Positions 15,948-24,588 of a DNA stretch of 64,000 bases are shown in pieces (the first letter of the stretch is position 1; the number at the start of each line of letters is the position of its first letter). Made by a program: the position numbers and the translations under genes. Source of the stretch: JAJPKK01 sp963781195. GTDB taxonomy: Bacteria; Pseudomonadota; Alphaproteobacteria; Rhizobiales; Xanthobacteraceae. The DNA lies in NCBI GenBank assembly GCA_963781195.1, contig CAWAEZ010000002.1, forward strand, positions 333,179-397,178, written 5' to 3'. The notes beneath the pieces were generated by a model. It ran no database searches and was not told the DNA's origin. It saw only the letters and a list, made by a program, of their open reading frames with translations.

Positions 15948-17276
15948 ATGAACACGCCCCTGACATTGGCCGAGCGCGCGGTGCCGCGCTACACGTCCTA
16001 TCCGACCGCGCCGCATTTTTCCGCCGCAGTCGGATCCGAGGCCTATGCGGCGTGGCTGGCCGCGCTGCCGCCCGATGCCACGCTGTCGCTTTATCTGCAT
16101 GTCCCCTATTGCACGGACCTGTGCCTCTATTGCGGATGCACGACCAAGGCGGTGCGCCGCAGGGCCCCGGTCGAAGCCTATGCCGACAGCCTGCGCAATG
16201 AGATCGATCTCCTCGGTGGGGCGGCCGGCGGCCGGCGCGTCGTCCACCTGCACTGGGGCGGCGGCACGCCCTCGATCCTCGGCGGTGAGATCATCGCCGA
16301 CCTCGTCGACCGGCTCCGTGGCAGGTTCGATTTCACGGGGCTCCAGGAGCATGCGATCGAGCTCGACCCGCGCCAACTGACATCCGAGCTCGCCGGGGTT
16401 CTCGGCCGCATCGGCGTCACCCGCGCAAGCTTCGGCGCCCAGGACTTCTCGCCGCATGTCCAGGAGGCGATCGGCCGCGTGCAGCCATTCGAGCGGCTGG
16501 CGGAGGCGGTCGCGGCGGTCCGCGCGGCGGGCATCGCCGACGTCAACATCGACCTGATGTACGGCCTGCCGCGGCAGACGGTTGCCGACGTGATCCGCAG
16601 CGCCGAATGCGCCGCGTCCCTTGCACCGTCGCGCCTCGCCTTGTTCGGCTATGCCCACGTGCCTTGGTTCAAGGCGCATCAAAAGCTGATCGACGCCGAG
16701 ACGCTGCCCGGCGCCGCCGAGCGCATGACGCAGATGTATGCCGCGTCGGAGACCCTGGAAGAGTGCGGCTACGTCCAGATCGGTCTCGACCACTTCGCGC
16801 TGCCCCGCGACGACCTGGCACGGGCGGCCGACGAGGGGCGGTTGCATCGCAATTTTCAAGGTTACACGACCGATGAAGCCGACGCCCTGGTCGGTCTCGG
16901 GGCCTCTTCGATCGGTCGGCTTCCGCAGGGTTACGTGCAGAACGCGCCGGATATCGGGTCGTATTCTCGCGCGATCGCAGACGGCCGATTCGCGGTCGCC
17001 AAGGGCATCAGGTTCTCCGACGATGACGGCGTGCGCGCGCGGATCATCGAGCGGCTGATGTGCGATTTCGCGGTCGACCTCGATCGCGAGGCCCCGGCGG
17101 CGGACTTTTCGGCGGAACTCGACGCCGTCGATGCCCTGGCAGGGTCGGGGATCGTGCGCCGCCATGGCCGCGAAATCGTCGTCACGGAGAACGGCCGGCC
17201 CTTCGTCCGTCTCGTCGCGGCGGTCTTTGACGCCTACCTGCAGCACAACGCCGGCCGGCACTCCGTCGCGGTCTGA
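15948..17276 (+). CDS. hemN: Oxygen-independent coproporphyrinogen III dehydrogenase
   Basis: A 442-residue radical SAM enzyme that oxidises coproporphyrinogen III to protoporphyrinogen IX without oxygen. Motifs: RYTSYPTAPHF near residue 14, the Fe-S motif HVPYCTDLCLYCGC (Cys55, Cys59, Cys62, with HemN-specific Cys64), HWGGGTPS, NIDLMYGLPRQT and IGLDHFALPRDDLA. An earlier in-frame TTG at 15900 would give a longer product but is part of the regulatory box, so I chose ATG 15948. No ribosome site is seen before it, which fits a leaderless message. Likely induced when oxygen falls. Confidence 0.94.
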   Translation: MNTPLTLAERAVPRYTSYPTAPHFSAAVGSEAYAAWLAALPPDATLSLYLHVPYCTDLCLYCGCTTKAVRRRAPVEAYADSLRNEIDLLGGAAGGRRVVHLHWGGGTPSILGGEIIADLVDRLRGRFDFTGLQEHAIELDPRQLTSELAGVLGRIGVTRASFGAQDFSPHVQEAIGRVQPFERLAEAVAAVRAAGIADVNIDLMYGLPRQTVADVIRSAECAASLAPSRLALFGYAHVPWFKAHQKLIDAETLPGAAERMTQMYAASETLEECGYVQIGLDHFALPRDDLARAADEGRLHRNFQGYTTDEADALVGLGASSIGRLPQGYVQNAPDIGSYSRAIADGRFAVAKGIRFSDDDGVRARIIERLMCDFAVDLDREAPAADFSAELDAVDALAGSGIVRRHGREIVVTENGRPFVRLVAAVFDAYLQHNAGRHSVAV

Positions 17277-17412
17277 GCGGGCCGTGGCCGGAATTTGAGC
17301 CTTTCACGAACCTGTCCCGCGGGCGGTGTATCGTACCGGCGAGATACCTCGGCAACGAGGTTCGGCAATAGGCCCGGCCCCCGAGAACTGGTCGGGGTCG
17401 GTCAAATCGAAC

Positions 17413-20079
17413 ATGATGCGTGCAAGCGAAGCGAGCGGAGAAGGCGGGGCTGTGGATGGCGCCGGTCGCGGTGCGCGCCTTCACCATGAGGTTGCCGTCT
17501 CCGCGGAGCTCCTCGCGGCGAGCCGCTGCGACCCGGCCGTCGCTTTGCGCCGCGCCGGCTGCACGGAGCTGGGACTCGCGGACGCGGAGGCGGGCGCCCG
17601 GCTGCGGCGCGTGGGCGCCAACCAGATCGCGCAAGAGCACCAGGCCGGGATCTTCCGCGAACTCGTAAATCGCACCCGCAATCCCCTCAACGGCCTGCTG
17701 CTCACCCTCGCGGTCGTGTCTTATTTTCTCGGTGACCTCAGGGCTGCCGTCGTCATCGCGGTGATGGTGGTTCTCTCGATCGTCACGGCCTTCGTGCAGG
17801 AGCACCGCTCCAATCAGGCGGCCGCCAAATTGCGCGCCCTCGTGAAGACCACCGCGAGCGTCAAGCGACAGGGCGGGGAGAGCCGCGAGTTGAAGGTCGA
17901 AGGCTTCGTCGAGATCCCCATTGAAGAGATCGTCCCCGGCGACATCGTGGCGCTTTCGGCGGGAGACATGATCCCGGCCGACCTCCGACTGATCACGGCC
18001 AAGGACCTCTTCATCAATCAGTCGACGCTGACCGGGGAGGCGATGCCGATCGAGAAAATTCCGGCGGCGTCGACGACCTCCGCCACCGACCCGTTCGACC
18101 TTCCCAACATCTGCTTCATGGGCAGCAATGTGGTGAGCGGCTACGGCACCGGCGTCATCATCCAGACCGGCGCCCGCTCCTATTTCGGGCAGCTCGCCGA
18201 CACCATTGCCGGGCAGCGGGCACGGACCAGCTTCGAGAAAGGAATCGATCGTTTCACCTGGCTGATGATCCGCTTCATCCTGGTGATGGTGCCGTCGGTG
18301 TTTCTCATCAACGTCGTCACCAAGGGCGATTGGCTCGAAGCGCTGCTGTTTTCGCTCGCCGTTGCCGTCGGCCTGACGCCGGAAATGCTGCCGATGATCG
18401 TGACCGCCAACCTTGCGAAGGGCGCGATCGCCATGTCGCGCAAGCGCGTGATCGTGAAACGGCTGCACGCCATCCAGAACTTCGGCGCCATGGACGTGCT
18501 GTGCACCGACAAGACCGGGACGCTGACCCAGGACAGGATCATCCTCAAGCGACATCTCGACCTCGACGGCGAGGATTGCGACCTGGTGCTCGAATACGCC
18601 TACCTCAACAGCCACTATCAGTCCGGCTTGAAGAACCTGCTCGACATCGCGGTGCTGCAGCATGTCGAACTCGGCAAGGAGCTTCATGCCGAGCACCAGT
18701 ATCGCAAGGTCGACGAGATTCCGTTCGACTTCGTCCGCCGGCGGCTGTCCGTCGTGCTCGGCCGCGAGGACGGCAGGCACGTTCTGATTTGCAAGGGGGC
18801 GATCGAGGAGGTGTTCGCGGTCTGCAACCGCTATCGGCTGGGCGACGAGATCGGTGTCCTCGACCCGAGCCATCTCGCCGCGGCCAAACGTGAGAGTGCC
18901 ACCCTCAACGGCGACGGGTTCCGCGTGATCGCGGTGGCCTACCGGGAGCTCGACGGAACGCAGGACGTCTACGGCATCCCCGACGAACGCGATCTGACGC
19001 TGCTCGGATACATCGCCTTCCTCGATCCTCCCAAGGAGAGCGCAGGACCTGCGATCGCGGCGCTCGGCCGCGCCGGGGTGCACGTCAAGATCATCACCGG
19101 CGACAACGACATCGTCACCCGCAAGATCTGCCACGAGGTCGGGCTCGAGGTCGGTCGCATCATCCTCGGCGGCGACGTGGACGGCGCGAACGATGACGAC
19201 CTGGTGAAGCTGGTGGACGCGAACCCGGTGTTCGCCAAGATATCGCCGGCCCAGAAGGCGCGGATCATCGCCGCCTGCCAGCGTGGCGGCCACGTCGTCG
19301 GTTTCCTCGGCGACGGCATCAACGACAGTGCGGCGCTCAAGGCCGCCGACGTCGGCATCTCCGTCGATACCGCGGTCGACATCGCCAAGGAGTTGGCCGA
19401 CATCATTCTTCTGGAAAAGAATCTCGGCGTGCTGGGCGACGGCGTCATCGAGGGCCGCAAGGTCTTTGGCAACATCACCAAGTACATCAAGATGGGCGCG
19501 AGCTCGAACTTCGGCAACATGTTCAGCGTCGTCGGCGCCAGCATCATGCTGCCGTTCCTCCCGATGGCGCCGATCCAGGTGCTGACCAACAATCTGCTCT
19601 ACGATTTCTCGCAGACCGCGATCCCGACCGACAATGTCGACGAGGACTACCTGCTGGTGCCGCGGCGGTGGGACATCGGAAACATCATGAAGTTCATGCT
19701 GTTCGTCGGTCCGATCAGCTCGATCTTCGATTACGTCACCTATTTCGTCATGATCTTCGCGTTCGGCGCCTGGGACAAGCCGGCCTTGTTCCAGACGGGT
19801 TGGTTCGTCGAGTCGCTCCTCACCCAGACCCTGATCATCCACATCATCCGCACCGCGAAGATCCCGTTCGTCGAAAGCATGGCGAGCCCGGCACTGATCG
19901 CGACCTCGCTGATCATTTCCGTCGTCGGGATCGCGTTGCCGTTCACCTGGGTCGGCGCCTCCCTCGGCTTCGTCCCGTTGCCGTCACTGTATTGGCCGGC
20001 GGTGGCGGCGATCGTCGGCTGCTATGCGGTGCTCGCGCAGCTGGTGAAGACCTGGTTCGTGAAGCGATGGGGGATGTAA
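17413..20079 (+). CDS. mgtA: Magnesium-transporting P-type ATPase
   Basis: About 888 residues, like E. coli MgtA (898). P-type marks: cation transporter N-terminal region (residues about 40-110), TGEA actuator loop in INQSTLTGEAMPIEK, phosphorylated Asp366 in CTDKTGTLT, hinge GDGINDSAALKAADVGI and IIIB-specific C-terminal helices (NNLLYDFSQTAIPTDNVD). It imports Mg2+ across the inner membrane. The frame is open upstream; ATG 17413 gives the family length, but no clear ribosome site supports it, so the exact start is uncertain. It is followed 47 bases later by a ChaB gene. Between hemN and the export operon it may belong to a low-oxygen group. Confidence 0.92.
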   Translation: MMRASEASGEGGAVDGAGRGARLHHEVAVSAELLAASRCDPAVALRRAGCTELGLADAEAGARLRRVGANQIAQEHQAGIFRELVNRTRNPLNGLLLTLAVVSYFLGDLRAAVVIAVMVVLSIVTAFVQEHRSNQAAAKLRALVKTTASVKRQGGESRELKVEGFVEIPIEEIVPGDIVALSAGDMIPADLRLITAKDLFINQSTLTGEAMPIEKIPAASTTSATDPFDLPNICFMGSNVVSGYGTGVIIQTGARSYFGQLADTIAGQRARTSFEKGIDRFTWLMIRFILVMVPSVFLINVVTKGDWLEALLFSLAVAVGLTPEMLPMIVTANLAKGAIAMSRKRVIVKRLHAIQNFGAMDVLCTDKTGTLTQDRIILKRHLDLDGEDCDLVLEYAYLNSHYQSGLKNLLDIAVLQHVELGKELHAEHQYRKVDEIPFDFVRRRLSVVLGREDGRHVLICKGAIEEVFAVCNRYRLGDEIGVLDPSHLAAAKRESATLNGDGFRVIAVAYRELDGTQDVYGIPDERDLTLLGYIAFLDPPKESAGPAIAALGRAGVHVKIITGDNDIVTRKICHEVGLEVGRIILGGDVDGANDDDLVKLVDANPVFAKISPAQKARIIAACQRGGHVVGFLGDGINDSAALKAADVGISVDTAVDIAKELADIILLEKNLGVLGDGVIEGRKVFGNITKYIKMGASSNFGNMFSVVGASIMLPFLPMAPIQVLTNNLLYDFSQTAIPTDNVDEDYLLVPRRWDIGNIMKFMLFVGPISSIFDYVTYFVMIFAFGAWDKPALFQTGWFVESLLTQTLIIHIIRTAKIPFVESMASPALIATSLIISVVGIALPFTWVGASLGFVPLPSLYWPAVAAIVGCYAVLAQLVKTWFVKRWGM

Positions 20080-20126
20080 TCGGCGCGGCGCCGCCCGCCG
20101 CCCCTGCAAATCGACAGGAACCCGCA

Positions 20127-20345
20127 ATGCCTTACGCCACCAACGAGGATCTGCCGGGCCCGGTCACGCGCCACCTGCCGCCGCACGCCCAGGATATCTA
20201 CCGGGCGGCCTTCAATCACGCCTATGCGGCCCATGCCGGCGATCCGCGCCGGGAGGAAGCGGCGCATCGCATCGCGTGGGCCGCCGTCAAGCACGTCTAC
20301 GTCAAGATCGGCGACAGCTGGGTGGCCCGGGAGGGGACCGTCTGA
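20127..20345 (+). CDS. chaB: ChaB family protein
   Basis: A 72-residue protein closely following E. coli ChaB: MPYATNEDLPGPVTRHLPPH, AQDIYRAAFNHAYAAH and RIAWAAVKHVYVKIGD. ChaB is named as a putative regulator of the ChaA cation antiporter, though its molecular job is unsettled. Here it follows mgtA with only 47 bases between, so the two may be co-transcribed and linked in cation balance. An ACAGGAA site lies before the ATG. Confidence 0.88.
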   Translation: MPYATNEDLPGPVTRHLPPHAQDIYRAAFNHAYAAHAGDPRREEAAHRIAWAAVKHVYVKIGDSWVAREGTV

Positions 20346-20409
20346 CCGGGACGGAGAGCGTGCGAGCCATCCGGTTCACAGCATTGTTAATGCAGCGGCG
20401 ATGCCGCAG

Positions 20410-20423
20410 GTGATCTCGATCAA
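20410..20423 (+). promoter_or_regulatory. Near-perfect FNR/FixK box upstream of export operon
   Basis: GTGATCTCGATCAA differs from TTGAT-N4-ATCAA by one base. Centre about 88 bases before the ATG of the HlyD-like gene, an ordinary distance for a class II site with a short leader. Confidence 0.5.
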
Positions 20424-20504
20424 AGCGGCGGACGTGCGAGCGGTTCACAGAGGGGGCAACGGCGGCGAGGCCGCCGACTTGCATGAGGCTCTCCGAGAAT
20501 CGCC

Positions 20505-21512
20505 ATGGCGGCTTCCTCACGAACGAGAATTGCGCTGATCGCGGTCGGGTGCACCGCCGTGGCCATCGGCGGCGCAGCGCTCTGGCAGCGCGATGCGCTG
20601 CTGCGGTGGATCACCGGGGCCGGCGCGACCGCGACCATCATGGTGTCCGGCAACATCGAGGCGCATCAGGCGGTGCTCGGCTTCAAGACCGTGCAGTCCC
20701 GCATCGTCGAGCTGCCGTTCAACGAGGGACAATGGGTCAAGGCGGGAACGCTGATCTCGCGGGTCGACGATTCCGACTATCGCCAACAGGTGACGATGTC
20801 GGAATTGACGCTCGATGTGCAACGGCGCCAGCTTGCGGCGGCCGAGCAAAATCTCGCGGCTGCCAAGCGGACCGTGGAAAGCGATGCGGCCGACGTCGAG
20901 CTGGCCAGCCTTCAATTCGCGCGCGCCGACGACCTGATGAAGAAGGGCGCCGGCACCATCGAGGCGCGCGACCAGACCAGCGCCAACCTCAAGAAGGCCA
21001 ACGCCGCCATCGAACGTGACCGGGCGCTGCAGCAGGCCGCCGAGCGGCAGGTCGATCTCGCCCAGGCCAACATCCGCAATGCCGAAGAATCCCTCAAGCT
21101 CGCCAGGATCGTGCTCGGCTATACGACCCTGGCCGCGCCGTTCGACGGCGTCATCACGGTCCGGCAGGCCGAGCTCGGCGAGATCATGGTGCCCGGCACG
21201 CCGGTGGTCACGCTCGCCGATCTCGACCACGTGTGGCTGCGCGCCTACATCAACGAGACCGACATCGGCAAGATCCGCCTCGACCAGAGTGCCGTCGTCA
21301 CCACCGACACCTATCCCGGCAAGCGCTATCAGGGGCACGTCTCGTTCATCTCCTCGACCGCCGAGTTCACGCCGAAGAGCGTCGAGACCCACGCCGAGCG
21401 GGTCACCCTGGTCTACCGCATCAAGATCGACATCGAAAATCCGTCCCACGAGCTCGTGCCCGGCATGCCCGCCGATGCGTTTCTCGTCGCACTTCCTCCG
21501 GGCCAGCCATGA
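20505..21512 (+). CDS. HlyD/YbhG-type membrane fusion protein
   Basis: A 335-residue periplasmic adaptor anchored by one N-terminal helix (about residues 8-26). Residues 45-80 and 205-235 form the two halves of a lipoyl-like domain (GNIEAHQAVLGFKTVQSRI; LAAPFDGVITVRQAELGEIM), with a long alpha-helical hairpin between (about 90-205, rich in Ala, Glu, Gln and Lys). The rest is the beta-barrel part. It would link the inner-membrane ABC exporter encoded next to an outer-membrane channel. The stop overlaps the next start as ATGA. It opens a five-gene operon like ybhGFSR of enteric bacteria, which exports drugs or cations. Confidence 0.88.
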   Translation: MAASSRTRIALIAVGCTAVAIGGAALWQRDALLRWITGAGATATIMVSGNIEAHQAVLGFKTVQSRIVELPFNEGQWVKAGTLISRVDDSDYRQQVTMSELTLDVQRRQLAAAEQNLAAAKRTVESDAADVELASLQFARADDLMKKGAGTIEARDQTSANLKKANAAIERDRALQQAAERQVDLAQANIRNAEESLKLARIVLGYTTLAAPFDGVITVRQAELGEIMVPGTPVVTLADLDHVWLRAYINETDIGKIRLDQSAVVTTDTYPGKRYQGHVSFISSTAEFTPKSVETHAERVTLVYRIKIDIENPSHELVPGMPADAFLVALPPGQP

Positions 21513-22480
21513 CTGCGCAGACTCCAAGTGCGCAGCAGGTCCAGATTGCGGAGCGTCCGGTCATTACGATCGACGGGCTGGTGAAGCGGTTTGCCCAGGT
21601 CACGGCGGTCGATCACCTCAGCCTGACGGTGGAGCGCGGCGAGATCTTCGGGCTCGTCGGCCCCGATGGCGCCGGCAAGACGGCGAGCATGCGCATGCTC
21701 GCCGGCGTGATGCAGCCGGACGCCGGCAGCATCATCATCGAGGGCATCGATGCGGTCGCCGATCCGGAAGGGGTCAAGCCGCATGTGAGCTACATGCCGC
21801 AGCGCTTCGGGCTCTACGAGGACCTGACGGTCGACGAGAACATCCGCTTCTATGCGGACCTGTTCGAGGTGCCGCCCACGGTGCGGCGCGAGCGGGCCGC
21901 GCGGCTGCTTGCGGCCTCCGAGATGAGCAACTTCGGGAGCTTCAAGGCCGGCCAGCTTTCCGGCGGCATGAAGCAGAAGCTCGGGCTGACCTGCGCGCTC
22001 GTCCATACGCCCAAGATCCTGTTGCTCGACGAGCCGACCACCGGCGTCGATCCGGTGTCGCGCCGCGACTTCTGGCGCATCCTGTACGGCCTGCGCGAGG
22101 AGGGCGTCACCATCGTCATCTCGACCGCCTATCTCGACGAGGCCGAGCGCTGCAACCGGCTGACGCTGCTCAATGCGGGCCGTGCTCTCTACTGCGACAC
22201 GCCGGCCGCCCTCAAGCAGCACATGCCGGGCGCGCTGCTCGCGATTTTATCGGTCGCCGGGCGCGCTGTGCGCGCCGCGATCACCGGCCAGCCGGGCGTG
22301 AGCAACGTCCTTCTGGTGGGCGACGGGGTGCACGCGATGGTCGACGACGCCGCCCGCCGGATCCCCGAGCTCCGCGCCGCCCTCGACCAGGCCGGCGTCG
22401 CGTTTACCGAGATCGCCGTCGCGACGCCCAGCATCGAGGACGTGTTCGTCGCCCTTCTGGAGTTCGGGGAACCCACGTGA
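21509..22480 (+). CDS. ABC exporter ATPase, YbhF N-half-like
   Basis: A 323-residue cytosolic ATPase. Walker A is GPDGAGKT, signature LSGGMKQK, Walker B ILLLDEPTTGVDP. The switch His of the H-loop is replaced by Ala207 (STAYLDEAE), so this half probably forms the weak site of an asymmetric pair. In YbhF two ATPase halves are fused; here they are separate genes joined by a GTGA overlap. The C-terminal region (about 235-323) is the accessory domain of DrrA-like ATPases. Both ends overlap neighbours, confirming the ATG at 21509. Confidence 0.9.
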   Translation: MTAQTPSAQQVQIAERPVITIDGLVKRFAQVTAVDHLSLTVERGEIFGLVGPDGAGKTASMRMLAGVMQPDAGSIIIEGIDAVADPEGVKPHVSYMPQRFGLYEDLTVDENIRFYADLFEVPPTVRRERAARLLAASEMSNFGSFKAGQLSGGMKQKLGLTCALVHTPKILLLDEPTTGVDPVSRRDFWRILYGLREEGVTIVISTAYLDEAERCNRLTLLNAGRALYCDTPAALKQHMPGALLAILSVAGRAVRAAITGQPGVSNVLLVGDGVHAMVDDAARRIPELRAALDQAGVAFTEIAVATPSIEDVFVALLEFGEPT

Positions 22481-23454
22481 TCGGTCTGGCCAATCCCCGC
22501 GCCGAAAGTCTCGATCAGGTCATCGCCGACGGTCTCGTCAAGCGGTTCGGCGAGTTCGTGGCGGTGGACCATGTCAGCTTCCACATCGCCCGCGGCGAGA
22601 TCATGGGTTTCCTCGGCCCCAACGGCGCCGGGAAATCGACCATCATCCGGATCCTGTGCGGCCTGCTGCGGCCGAGCGGCGGGCATGCGATCGTCGCCGG
22701 GATCGACGTCGCCCGCAATCCGGAGAGCGTGCGCCAGCGGATCGGCTATATGTCGCAGAAGTTCTCGCTCTACCGCGACCTCACGGTCGCCGAGAACCTG
22801 CGCTTCTTCGGCGGAATCTACAGCGTGCCGCGCAGCGAGCTCGCCGAGCGCATCCGCTTTGCCGTCGACATGGCCGGGCTCGCCGGCCGCGAGGGCGCGC
22901 TGGTCGGAACGCTCGCCGGCGGCTGGCAACAACGCCTCGCGCTCGGCTGCGCCGTGCTGCACAGCCCGCCGATCCTGTTCCTCGACGAGCCGACATCCGG
23001 CGTCGAGCCGGCGTCGCGGCGGCGGTTCTGGGACCTGATCCACAGCCTCGCCGGCACCGGTGTCTCGGTGCTGGTGTCGACGCACTACATGGACGAGGCC
23101 GAATACTGCCATCGCGCCGCGCTGATCAATCACGGCCGCCTCATCGCCATCGGCAGCCCGGCGACGCTCAAGCGCACCGCGCTCGGCGGCGAGCTGCTGC
23201 TGGTCGAGACCGACGCGCTGGGCCCGACGCTCGCCGCCTTGCAGGCCGCGCCCGGCGTCCGCGACTGCTCGGTGTTCGGCGATGCCCTGCACGTCCTGGT
23301 CGGCAATGCCAGGGAATGTATCGCGGCGCTGCCGGACTATCTGGCCGCCAAAGGCTTGCGGGTGCGGCGCATCGCGCCCGTCGCGGCCTCGCTCGAGGAC
23401 GTGTTCGTGCAGCTCATCGCCGCCGACGCCGCGAGCCGAAAGGGGGCGGCATGA
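22477..23454 (+). CDS. ABC exporter ATPase, YbhF C-half-like
   Basis: A 325-residue ATPase beginning at GTG 22477, which overlaps the previous stop as GTGA. Walker A GPNGAGKST, Walker B ILFLDEPTSGVEP, and an intact H-loop His (STHYMDEAEY), but the signature is LAGGWQQR rather than LSGG. Together with the preceding ATPase, which has the reverse defects, it gives one strong and one weak nucleotide site. A C-terminal DrrA-type domain follows from about residue 235. It energises the two permeases encoded next. Confidence 0.9.
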   Translation: MIGLANPRAESLDQVIADGLVKRFGEFVAVDHVSFHIARGEIMGFLGPNGAGKSTIIRILCGLLRPSGGHAIVAGIDVARNPESVRQRIGYMSQKFSLYRDLTVAENLRFFGGIYSVPRSELAERIRFAVDMAGLAGREGALVGTLAGGWQQRLALGCAVLHSPPILFLDEPTSGVEPASRRRFWDLIHSLAGTGVSVLVSTHYMDEAEYCHRAALINHGRLIAIGSPATLKRTALGGELLLVETDALGPTLAALQAAPGVRDCSVFGDALHVLVGNARECIAALPDYLAAKGLRVRRIAPVAASLEDVFVQLIAADAASRKGAA

Positions 23455-24588
23455 GAGTTCCGCCGGATCCAGGCCATCGCCGTCAAGGAGCTGCTGCAGA
23501 TCTGGCGCGATCCCAGGAGCCTGATGATCGCGCTGCTGATGCCGTTCACCCAGATGTTCCTGCTCGGCTACGGCGTGACGCTCGATCTCAAGCACATCCC
23601 CGTGTGCACCTTCGACCGCGAAGCGAGCCAGAACAGCCAGGCGCTGCTCAAGCATTTCCAGGCCTCGGCCTATTTCGAGATCGCCCGCAACGTGCGCAGC
23701 TACGTCGAACTCGTCGACGGAATCGACCGCTCCGACTGCAAGCTGGCGATCGTCGTTCCGCCCGACTTCTCCCAGCGCCTCAGCGACAGCGGCCGCAGCT
23801 CGGTCCAGGCCATTCTCGACGCGACCGACGACAACACCGCCAATATCGCGCTGGGTTACGCGTTCGCCGTCGTCTCCAGCTATTCGAGCGAGGTCGCGCT
23901 CGACGCGGTCAGCCGGCAGGGCCGTCCCCTCCAGCAGATCGTGCCCATGGCGGTCCAGTCGCGGGTGTGGTTCAACGAAGACCTCGAGAGCCGCAACTTC
24001 ATCATTCCGGGCGTCGTCGCCGTGATCATGGCGCTGGTCGGCGCGCAACTCACCTCGCTCACCATCTCGCGGGAGTGGGAGCGCGGCACCATGGAGCTCT
24101 TGATCTCGACGCCGGTGAAGCCGAGCGAGCTGATGATCGGCAAGCTCGCGCCGTACATCGCCATCGGCTGGATCGACGCCGCGTTCTGCCTCATCCTGGC
24201 GGCGCTGTGGTTCCAGGTGCCGTTTCGCGGCACCATCTTCACGCTGTTCGTCACCACGACGCTGTTCCTCGTCGTCGTGCTCGGCATCGGTTATCTGTTG
24301 TCCGTCCTCATCCGCAGCCAGGTCGGGGCGAGCCAGATCGCGTTGCTGGTGACGATGCTGCCGACCACTCTGCTGTCCGGGTACGTATTCCCCATCGACC
24401 AGATGCCGCGGGTGGTCCAGGACATCACCTACCTCGTCTATGCCCGCTACTACGTCACCATCGTCAAGGCGATCTTCCTGAAGGGTGCCGGCATTCCGGC
24501 GCTGCTCACCCCGATCGTGTTCCTCCTCGTCTATGCCGCGGTGGTGATGGTTCTCGCCGCACGCGCGTTCAAAAAGAGGTTGGACTGA
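23451..24588 (+). CDS. ABC-2 exporter permease (YbhS-like), start disrupted
   Basis: Inner-membrane permease of about 378 residues with one N-terminal helix (LMIALLMPFTQMFLLGYGV), a large periplasmic domain (about residues 55-185) and five C-terminal helices, typical of ABC2_membrane_3. The conserved N-terminus FRRIQAIAVKELLQIWRDPR is encoded from 23458 on, but no ATG/GTG opens this frame before 23524. An ATG at 23451 overlaps the previous stop (ATGA), as at every other junction of this operon, yet is one base out of frame. One extra base in 23454-23457 would explain it. Either the gene is frameshifted, the sequence has an error, or a rare start is used. Confidence 0.82.

Noticed and set aside
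17182..19842. An 886-codon open frame on the minus strand
   Set aside because: It mirrors mgtA, whose P-type ATPase motifs are unambiguous on the + strand.
23451..23530. Product MRVPPDPGHRRQGAAADLAR from ATG 23451 as a real peptide
   Set aside because: This frame has no permease features; the conserved N-terminus lies in the neighbouring frame.
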